NCBI GenBank assembly: GCA_937870805.1
Contig: CALMZT010000211.1
Location: forward strand, 1 to 7,185
Direction: 5' to 3'
Source of the DNA: an uncultured Chloroflexota bacterium
GTDB taxonomy: Bacteria > Chloroflexota > Anaerolineae > Aggregatilineales > Phototrophicaceae
Length of the DNA: 7,185 bases
Made by a program: the position numbers and the translations under genes. Under the pieces are notes generated by a model, which worked only from the letters and a program-made list of their open reading frames with translations, ran no database searches and was not told where the DNA came from. Shown piece by piece: positions 1-5,206 of this stretch (positions within the stretch are counted from its first letter, which is position 1; the number at the start of each line of letters is the position of its first letter).

Positions 1-333
1 CCGCAGCATGTCGGCAACCCACTGGCTCGGTACGGTGATGTGTTTCGCTTGCCGCAGACTCTGGATGACGTTGACGTTCATCGCGTCCCACAGTTTGCCA
101 GCGCCGCGATGTGCCGTTGGGTAGAGACCGTGACAATGCGCCACATCCACGCGCGCATCTGCACCCATTTGTCCCGCGTGACCAGCAACCAGGTCGGCTT
201 CGACGGGATTGTCAGTCAGCTCATAGCCGAACGCAGGCAGGTGCTTTTCAAGCGCCAGCACGATTCTGTGAATTGAGTTAGTCAAGTTGGTGCGCGCCAT
301 CGCTGGCGTCGGCAGCATGTAGACTTTACGCAT
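1..333 (-). CDS. GT-B type glycosyltransferase, N-terminal part (partial, 3' end outside window)
   Basis: The frame opens at ATG 333-331 and stays open for 111 codons to the left edge. I translated it by hand: it begins MRKVYMLPTPAMARTN and includes DLVAGHAGQMG (48-57), DVAHCHGLYPTAH (63-75) and KHITVPSQWVADMLR (97-111). A leading strand with a Gly/Ser/Asn-rich turn, a mid-domain HCHG-type strand, and a 'x-T-V-P-S-x-W-x-A-D' strand-helix end are characteristic of the N-terminal Rossmann domain of GT-B glycosyltransferases such as family 4. The nucleotide-sugar-binding C-terminal domain would lie outside the window. GGAGG at 341-337 lies 3 nt before the ATG, inside the end of the preceding gene, which it overlaps by 8 nt. 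With the GT2-methyltransferase upstream, this makes a second sugar-transfer enzyme in the same late operon. Confidence 0.66.
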   Translation of the reverse strand, partial: MRKVYMLPTPAMARTNLTNSIHRIVLALEKHLPAFGYELTDNPVEADLVAGHAGQMGADARVDVAHCHGLYPTAHRGAGKLWDAMNVNVIQSLRQAKHITVPSQWVADMLR

Positions 334-688
334 TGTCCTCCGACAAATGATCGGCAACTGTCTCCACTAAACCGTGAACAAAATCGCGGTCAGTTTCACT
401 CAGACTAGTCGGAATGGTGAAATGAACGTGCTTGCGTTCTGAGAAGCTGAAGTGAACGTGCGTTGTGTTCAACACAGGCAGCGGGTCATCAAAGTCACCT
501 TCTCTTGTGAGTGAGCGTTCGGCAGGTGCATTCATCCCTAGAACGTGATTAAGCGCAGACTCAATGTGATTGATTGCATCGGAGAATGAGCCATTGTCAC
601 CACCCGGTGCCCATCCGACTCGATTAGCGATTGCTGTAAGGCGCTCAAAGTCATCACGCTTGATGGTGATTGTCGCACCTGAGGGCAT
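326..688 (-). CDS. Hypothetical protein between the two glycosyltransferase genes (120 aa)
   Basis: Function not recognised. The first part (5-50) reads as a short strand (ATITIKR), a helix (DDFERLTAIANRVG), a Gly/Asn-rich turn and a second helix (SFSDAINHIESALNHVL). That strand-helix-helix order is also seen in ribbon-helix-helix proteins, but the spacing is too loose for me to claim that fold. The second part (74-93) has two very similar strands, THVHFSF and KHVHFTI, and then a helix (TDRDFVHGLVETVADHL). The start ATG overlaps the previous TAA as TAATG and has GAGAGGA 7 nt upstream (702-696). The last 8 nt overlap the next gene. Tight coupling on both sides suggests a partner of the sugar-transfer enzymes rather than an unrelated insertion. 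Confidence 0.6.
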   Translation of the reverse strand: MPSGATITIKRDDFERLTAIANRVGWAPGGDNGSFSDAINHIESALNHVLGMNAPAERSLTREGDFDDPLPVLNTTHVHFSFSERKHVHFTIPTSLSETDRDFVHGLVETVADHLSEDNA

Positions 689-2025
689 TACTCAATCCTC
701 TCGAACACGCGCATACTGTCAACGCTCGGCAGTTCGCGCCAGTGCGCGCCGTCCTGTTTCTGCCATGCATCAATCGCTTGACTGACTTCAATGTGCAGCG
801 TATGAATGTTGGTGTTACTTTTCGCAGCAGTGTCATGAAAGATGACGATGCCACCGACCTTGATGTGTCCGCACCAAGCGTTGATGTCTCGCGACACACC
901 GTTAAACGAATGATCGCCGTCGATGAACAGCAGATCAATCGCGCCGTCCCAGAATTCGCCGACATTGCCGCTGTCGCCGCGGTGGTAAATGACGCGATCC
1001 CCAAAGCCCGCCGTGCGCAGGTTGTGCGCGTGATGCGCCATCATGTCGCCGCGATAGTCATTGGGAAACAAATCGACGCAGTGAACGGCGATGTTGCGCT
1101 GTTGAGAGCCATAACACAGCAGTGATGCGCTCATGCCCCACTCGCTGCCGATTTCAACGATCACACCGCCGGGCGGCACCTTGCGCGCCAGGGTCAGCAG
1201 CAGATTCTGCTCATGCTCCGTCTCCCAGCCGGGCACGCCCGTAATCTTGGAGTAGGGCGCTGCGCCCATCATATGGCGTTCGCCGCGGTCCTCCTCCGTC
1301 AGCTGGTAACTCTGACCGATGTGCTCAAACCACATGTAGAACCAGTCCGGCAAAATGGCAATAGCGGGCGCATTCGGCAGCTTCATGGCGCTTTTGACGG
1401 TGTAGCAGAAGGTTTCTTCCGTCGCGCCGAGTTTCTGCCCTTCAGGATAGACGCCATAAAACTGGTGAAAGCTGCGCCGCTTGAGATGCGCGCCGTTTGA
1501 ATAGATGTAGGCGGTGGGCGAGCCGCTGTCCAGCAGACAGTATTGCAGTTTGCCAGGCACCATATGCACGCCGTCCTGATGGTCAGGCAGATAAGCGCTG
1601 ATGTCGGCTTCCATCAGATGCGTAACCATGTGCGTACCCGCGATGCCTCTGTAGCGCAGCATCCCGATTTCGGGTTTGGTCTCCATCAGAGCGATGCCCG
1701 CGCGCAAATCGAGCGGCTTGCGCAGCAGGTAATCATCTTCGATCTGAAAGACATATTCAGTCTCTATTTGAGACAGCGCATGATTGACGTTGCGCCCCCA
1801 GCCGCCGTTGGCAGGGGTCACGGCAAATTCGAGATTGAGCGCTTTGAAGCGCTTGAGCGCTTTGATGGACTCGATGTAGTCCGCACCGCTGCTGTCATCG
1901 GCGATCAGCCAGCGCAGCTTGTCAGCGGGATAGCTGATGTGCTTGCGCAGTGCATCCAGTGTTTGCTGGATTTCGTTCAGACGCTTATAGGTAATGACCA
2001 TAATGGTCACAACAGGGAAATCCAT
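688..2025 (-). CDS. Bifunctional family-2 glycosyltransferase / SAM-dependent methyltransferase (445 aa)
   Basis: Residues 1-267 look like a GT-A family-2 glycosyltransferase: start strand VTIMVITYKR (6-15), nucleotide-site A-D43-D44-SS, NGGWGRNVN (73-81), the metal-binding DxD-like E96-D97-D98, GATEETF with E203/E204 as possible catalytic acids, and WFEHIGQS (232-239) with H235, a common GT2 metal ligand. Residues 268-445 are a class I methyltransferase resembling the Methyltransf_24 group: motif I VEIGSEWGMSA (290-300), D318 at the end of strand 2, LLFIDGDHSFNGVSRD (365-380), then KVGGIVIFHDTA (389-400). The enzyme would move a sugar from a nucleotide-sugar donor and methylate an acceptor, plausibly the sugar. 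No membrane segment or signal is present, so it is cytosolic. The start overlaps the gp10-like stop (TGATG), with AAAGG 7 nt upstream at 2037-2033, so it belongs to the phage operon. The acceptor (virion protein, cell-envelope glycan or DNA base) cannot be read here. Confidence 0.78.
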   Translation of the reverse strand: MDFPVVTIMVITYKRLNEIQQTLDALRKHISYPADKLRWLIADDSSGADYIESIKALKRFKALNLEFAVTPANGGWGRNVNHALSQIETEYVFQIEDDYLLRKPLDLRAGIALMETKPEIGMLRYRGIAGTHMVTHLMEADISAYLPDHQDGVHMVPGKLQYCLLDSGSPTAYIYSNGAHLKRRSFHQFYGVYPEGQKLGATEETFCYTVKSAMKLPNAPAIAILPDWFYMWFEHIGQSYQLTEEDRGERHMMGAAPYSKITGVPGWETEHEQNLLLTLARKVPPGGVIVEIGSEWGMSASLLCYGSQQRNIAVHCVDLFPNDYRGDMMAHHAHNLRTAGFGDRVIYHRGDSGNVGEFWDGAIDLLFIDGDHSFNGVSRDINAWCGHIKVGGIVIFHDTAAKSNTNIHTLHIEVSQAIDAWQKQDGAHWRELPSVDSMRVFERIE

Positions 2026-2522
2026 CAGTTTACCTTTGCTGCCTTCTCGGTCGCTGCTCTCATGCGTCTCTCAAAGCTGTCTTGCCACTTCAGTTGGATG
2101 ATGAAGCTGAAGCGTCGCGGTTTGGTCCCCGGATGGCGCACCACTTTCGCGCTTGCCCAGCTGCTGCCGGAGCCGCCGCCCCCGCTGTGCAGGACACGTG
2201 GGATGGTGCGTGCGACATAACCCGTCTTGAAGCGCAGAACGCCGCCGCGTTTTTTCGGGCGGATCAGATGACGTTTGGTACCTTCATCGACAAACAGGTA
2301 AATCAGGTTGTCTGTGCCAACGAAGATTTCATACGCGCCACCGGAGCGCTTGGGCTTGGAAATCGTGAACTTGGGCTTACGCTTCCAGGTGCGCGTGGTG
2401 CTCTCGAAGTCGGCTTTCATGCCCTTGCCCGTGTCGGTCATCGCGCTGGCATATTCCTTCAGGAACGCGGTGTTGTTGACCACCTTCCCTTTGGGCGTGA
2501 TCGCGACGAGTTTTGCGCCCAT
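2025..2522 (-). CDS. HK97 gp10-like neck / tail-completion protein (165 aa)
   Basis: Proteins of the HK97 gp10 family act at the head-tail interface or as tail-completion components in siphoviruses and are usually 110-170 residues. Features consistent with the family: an N-terminal helical part (about 18-50), then strands in YEIFVGTDNLIYLFVDEGTKRHLIRPKKRGGVLRFKTG (64-101), which carries the typical 'boundary Glu-Gly-Thr, His-x-Ile-x-Pro-Lys' pattern, then a Gly-rich loop (SGGGGSGSS, 113-121), then VVRHPGTKPRRF (127-138) and a C-terminal helix with ERRMRAATEKAAK. The His-Pro-Gly-x-x-Pro-Arg-x-Phe signature near the end is typical. The ATG at 2522 lies 6 nt after the previous stop; its SD is weak, which suggests translational coupling. 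The stop TGA overlaps the next ATG as TGATG. The pI is very basic. The family call is by motif only. Confidence 0.62.
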   Translation of the reverse strand: MGAKLVAITPKGKVVNNTAFLKEYASAMTDTGKGMKADFESTTRTWKRKPKFTISKPKRSGGAYEIFVGTDNLIYLFVDEGTKRHLIRPKKRGGVLRFKTGYVARTIPRVLHSGGGGSGSSWASAKVVRHPGTKPRRFSFIIQLKWQDSFERRMRAATEKAAKVN

Positions 2523-2528
2523 GATGAG

Positions 2529-2807
2529 TTACCGCTTGCGCTTAGGTTTTTCGTCTTCAGGCTCAACGGGTTCAACGGGGTCGCTGGGTGCGGCAGTCCC
2601 ATCGTCGGCTTCTGACTCAGTGATGGCTTCCGTTGTGCTGGCGACCACATCACGCACACCCATCTCAACGGCGTGTCCGTTTTCGATCAGGTAATCCGCC
2701 AGACCAAACAAGCGCTCGTCGTGCTCATCGTAGTCGCCGGGTTGGATGCGGCGCTCATTGGTGCGTTCGCCGCCGTAGTCGTGCAGGAGTCGGATGATTC
2801 TCATCAT
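2529..2807 (-). CDS. Small hypothetical phage protein with acidic, charged C-terminal tail (92 aa)
   Basis: Function not recognised. Residues 1-50 form a compact folded part (MRIIRLLHDYGGERTNERRIQPGDYDEHDERLFGLADYLIENGHAVEM), with a short leading strand, a turn with Pro-Gly-Asp-Tyr, and a probable helix in LFGLADYLIENG. Residues 58-92 are low-complexity and probably disordered: acidic (TEAITESEADDG), then a PVEPVEPEDE repeat, then a basic end KPKRKR. The start overlaps the previous stop as TAATG. A second ATG directly follows (2804) and is better spaced from the GAGG site (5 nt against 2 nt), so the protein may begin one residue later. Its position between capsid accessory proteins and a gp10-like protein is where small head-tail adaptor proteins usually lie, but no adaptor motif is visible. 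Confidence 0.6.
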   Translation of the reverse strand: MMRIIRLLHDYGGERTNERRIQPGDYDEHDERLFGLADYLIENGHAVEMGVRDVVASTTEAITESEADDGTAAPSDPVEPVEPEDEKPKRKR

Positions 2808-3202
2808 TACCTCTGATTGGCTAAGTAGTACAGGATGGCGCTGCCCGTCTTGGCATTGCCGCCTTGAGCAACCACCATGCGCGGCTTACCGATGAGGAGC
2901 GGCAAATCGTTGATCGCCCGTGTGCCGTCATAGGTGAGCGCTGCGCCCACATCACTGTGAACACCCTTGCGCGGATAGTAGATGGCGTTGGCGTTGGCGT
3001 CGGTGAGCGTGAGGATGGTATAGGCGACACCAGAGGGTGTGCTCTGGACGGTAAAGGTGGCATCCACGCCGTTGTCGAAGGTGCCTTTCACCCACTCAAT
3101 GGCGTAGAGCAAGCCGAAAATCGCTGCCTCGCCATTGACAGTCAAATCGCCAGAGCCGTCCGTTGTCCCGGTCAGCTTCATGTCTCGTAAGTGCATTGAC
3201 AT
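2807..3202 (-). CDS. Small beta-rich phage structural protein (131 aa)
   Basis: No confident family name. The sequence is strand-rich with no catalytic motif: residues 8-30 (MKLTGTTDGSGDLTVNGEA...), a strand with FTVQSTPSGVAYTILTLTDANANAIYYPR at about residues 50-78, and a C-terminal PRMVVAQGGNAKTGSAILYYL strand pair. The regular strand-turn pattern, small size and capsid-proximal position fit a head accessory or decoration protein of tailed phages. The first ATG (3202) is chosen because AAAGGA at 3216-3211 lies 8 nt upstream; a second in-frame ATG at 3196 is possible and costs two residues. The stop TAA overlaps the next start as TAATG, so the two are translationally coupled. Together with the 118-aa protein it makes a pair of small beta proteins directly after capsid. 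Confidence 0.6.
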   Translation of the reverse strand: MSMHLRDMKLTGTTDGSGDLTVNGEAAIFGLLYAIEWVKGTFDNGVDATFTVQSTPSGVAYTILTLTDANANAIYYPRKGVHSDVGAALTYDGTRAINDLPLLIGKPRMVVAQGGNAKTGSAILYYLANQR

Positions 3203-3218
3203 TGACGTGTTCCTTTAA

Positions 3219-3240
3219 GGGGCAAAGCGTACCTTGCCCC
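3219..3240 (-). promoter_or_regulatory. Intergenic GC stem-loop ahead of the 131-aa gene
   Basis: On the minus strand GGGGCAA pairs with TTGCCCC (7 bp) around an 8-nt loop (GGTACGCT), between the TAG of the 118-aa gene and the SD of the next gene. It is followed by TTAAAGGA rather than a U-run, so it is a poor terminator. It may instead be an mRNA-processing or stability element, or a weak attenuator. Confidence 0.45.
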
Positions 3241-3256
3241 CTCTCAAATAGCCGTA

Positions 3257-3613
3257 CTAGGCGAACGTGACGTTGGTGTTAGTGCCAGGCACCGGGTACC
3301 ATGCGCCGTTATAGGCGTACAGCACAATGCCGTCGCCAATCGCGCCGCCGAACGTGCCCACATCAGCGCCCGCTCCGGCACCACGCAAGCCACCTGCAAT
3401 CGTTAAGGTGTGTGCTTGGGCAGTGAGGCTGTCGATGATGAGTGTCTTGCCGTCATCATCGACAGCAACGGGAGCGGCAAGTGTCATCGCACAGACACCT
3501 GCTTTGGTCACCGGAACAATGCCGTCCTTGATGGTGATGGCGCCATCAGCGCTCATCACCTGTTTCGGCGGGCGACGTTCCTGACCTTGTTTGAGGTTCA
3601 GTAATCCAGGCAT
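3257..3613 (-). CDS. Small beta-rich virion protein, probable head decoration/accessory protein (118 aa)
   Basis: I do not recognise a named family with certainty. The chain is short and rich in Gly, Ala, Thr and Val, with alternating hydrophobic strands. Residues 24-75 (GAITIKDGIVPVTKAG... to ...AHTLTIAGG) read as consecutive beta-strands, and residues 90-106 hold GAIGDGIVLYAYNGAWYPV. There is no signal peptide, membrane segment or catalytic motif. Strand-Gly-strand proteins ending in an NG-x-WY-type segment are common in phage structural modules and are usually virion surface proteins. The gene follows the capsid stop (TAG 3652-3650) after 36 nt, has AGGAG 8 nt before the ATG at 3613, and would be co-transcribed with capsid. 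A decoration or head-fibre-like role is inferred from position, size and composition only. Confidence 0.6.
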   Translation of the reverse strand: MPGLLNLKQGQERRPPKQVMSADGAITIKDGIVPVTKAGVCAMTLAAPVAVDDDGKTLIIDSLTAQAHTLTIAGGLRGAGAGADVGTFGGAIGDGIVLYAYNGAWYPVPGTNTNVTFA

Positions 3614-3644
3614 GGTTGGGTCTCCTAATAAGCGGGTGGATTAC
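3601..3644 (-). repeat. 7-bp inverted repeat framing the ribosome site and start of the 118-aa gene
   Basis: GTAATCC (mRNA 5' arm, 3644-3638) is complementary to GGATTAC (3607-3601). The 30-nt loop carries the SD AGGAG and the ATG at 3613. The long loop makes the structure weak, so a role in translation is only a possibility. Confidence 0.25.
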
Positions 3645-3649
3645 CGCGC

Positions 3650-5206
3650 CTAGACGGTCAGGTTGTAGGTCACAGCCGAAGCGCCTGCACCGCGCGCCAG
3701 GAAGCCCAGACGCAGCGTCGCGACCAGCACCGTCGCCTGCTCCAGCGGCAGACGTGCCGTTTCGATGGTGACCTTGCGCTTGTAGCCAAATGCCCAGTAC
3801 GGCGCATAGACCGCCAGGATACGTCCCAGCGCTGCACCAGCAGCAGGAACCTTGCCTGAGCTGTTTGCCGTCGGCATGAAGCCGCTGACGAATATATCCA
3901 CGCCCCACATGTTGATGAGGACGCCGGACGCGAGGGTTGCATTGGTGCGCTTCACATCATCCGTCTTGAGTGCGGCAATGTCCAGCGAGGCGCTGTGTGT
4001 ATCGCCGTCGATGATGAACGCCAGGTTCTTGAAGCGCGTGCGGAATTCCGTCGCAAACAGCTTCAGCGTCGCACGGTAGTCATTCTCGTCCAGCGCACCG
4101 CCGTCACGAGAGAAAGCGGTGTTGGTGACCAGTGGGTATTTCAGCATACCATTGCTGGCGATGTAGTACGGCGTCGCCAGACCCGTGCCAGGGGTACCAT
4201 CAATCAGATTGATGTTGGTGTTTGCGCCAGTGGCGGTATCACCATTTATCATCAGCTGCTCGATGGTCTCTTCTGCCTTTTCGTCCATCTGCTTGCGGTA
4301 CTGCGGCAGCACCTTGATGAGGCTGTCTTCTTCCAGCACCGTCGTGTATGCCACTGCCATGCCCAGCCAGCCAGGCGTCAGCGTCGCGGAACCTGTGCCG
4401 ATGCGCGATGTGCCCACCACGACAGGCGGGCGATTGTCCGAGCCAAGGCTGGCGCTCTGCGCAATCGTGTACACCGTGGGGTCTGCGCCTTCCGTGGGGA
4501 TCTGGATGCTCTCAAAGCCTTGGGGAACGACTTCTTCGCGCATCCCCTTCTTGATGAGTTCCTGGTAGATGCGCACGTTGCGCACTTTTTCCCAGAGGCG
4601 ATTGCTGTAGGCTGCGCCTACCCATTCATCGCCGCCGCCAGAAGCCGTCGAGGTCGCAATCTCGTTGGCTTTGATGCCCTTGATGAGGCTCTTGATGGAG
4701 GGGTGATTGAAGCGGCTGTCCTGCTTGCCCAGTTCGCGCTCCACGCGCCCCGCCATCGTCTTGAGATAACCTTCGCTGGGGCGGCTGCCGTATGCCCAGC
4801 TCTTGACGACTTCGTGTCCAAAGACCATGTCGTCCAGCGACAGATCTTCGTACTTGCGTTCTTCGCCGACGCTGATCTGGTGGTTGTCACCGTTCACGCC
4901 GCCATTGAACTGGCTTTGCGGCTGCGCATTGGCCATCGCCGCCTTGATCGCATCCACTGCGGCGTTCTGCGCCGTGCGCGGATGGGTGAACGCGGCAAAC
5001 GCCTTGATCGTCGTCTGGGCAACCTGATCGCCAAATGCCTTGGCTTCTTCAGGGGTGGCAGGCATCGTGCTTGCCATCTCGCCCAATTGCGAAACGACCT
5101 GCGCCACGATCTGCTGCTTCTGCGTGTCGTCGAGCTGCGGCGCGCCCTCACCAAACGCCGCGAGTAGTGCGTCCAAAGCGGACGCAACAATCTGTTTCGG
5201 GTCCAT
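3650..5206 (-). CDS. Probable nested major capsid protein from an internal in-frame start (518 aa)
   Basis: The ATG at 5206-5204 (residue 434 of the 951-residue frame) is preceded by AAAGGA at 5221-5216 with a 9-nt spacer, a better ribosome site than chance would place there. It lies exactly between the end of the protease domain (about residue 390) and the start of the helical scaffold-like segment. The nested product would begin MDPKQIV and consist of about 120 helical Ala/Gln-rich residues (delta or scaffold type), a linker, and the HK97-fold capsid domain from about residue 620 of the full frame. An independent start would solve the stoichiometry problem, since a head needs hundreds of capsid subunits but few proteases. 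Nested in-frame starts are known in phage head genes, for example lambda C/Nu3, where the scaffold is nested in the protease gene. The start is seen; its use is inferred. Confidence 0.55.
   Translation of the reverse strand: MDPKQIVASALDALLAAFGEGAPQLDDTQKQQIVAQVVSQLGEMASTMPATPEEAKAFGDQVAQTTIKAFAAFTHPRTAQNAAVDAIKAAMANAQPQSQFNGGVNGDNHQISVGEERKYEDLSLDDMVFGHEVVKSWAYGSRPSEGYLKTMAGRVERELGKQDSRFNHPSIKSLIKGIKANEIATSTASGGGDEWVGAAYSNRLWEKVRNVRIYQELIKKGMREEVVPQGFESIQIPTEGADPTVYTIAQSASLGSDNRPPVVVGTSRIGTGSATLTPGWLGMAVAYTTVLEEDSLIKVLPQYRKQMDEKAEETIEQLMINGDTATGANTNINLIDGTPGTGLATPYYIASNGMLKYPLVTNTAFSRDGGALDENDYRATLKLFATEFRTRFKNLAFIIDGDTHSASLDIAALKTDDVKRTNATLASGVLINMWGVDIFVSGFMPTANSSGKVPAAGAALGRILAVYAPYWAFGYKRKVTIETARLPLEQATVLVATLRLGFLARGAGASAVTYNLTV

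Noticed and set aside
40..276. 78-residue plus-strand frame at the left edge
   Set aside because: It lies wholly opposite the minus-strand GT-B glycosyltransferase N-terminus, which has an SD and recognisable motifs.
1543..2220. 225-residue plus-strand frame opposite the glycosyltransferase and gp10-like genes
   Set aside because: It spans the antisense of two unrelated genes and their overlap junction, which a real gene conserved in this place would not be expected to do. The opposing frames have clear family motifs.
2559..2582. Short direct repeat (CTCAACGGG / TTCAACGGGG)
   Set aside because: It is explained by the PVEPVEP repeat in the low-complexity tail of the 92-aa protein; two copies are not a CRISPR or iteron array.
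3995..5167. 390-residue open frame on the plus strand opposite the capsid region
   Set aside because: It is antisense to a well-supported capsid frame, has a Cys/His/Arg-rich composition without domains, and lacks a convincing SD. It arises from the GC-biased codon pattern of the capsid gene.
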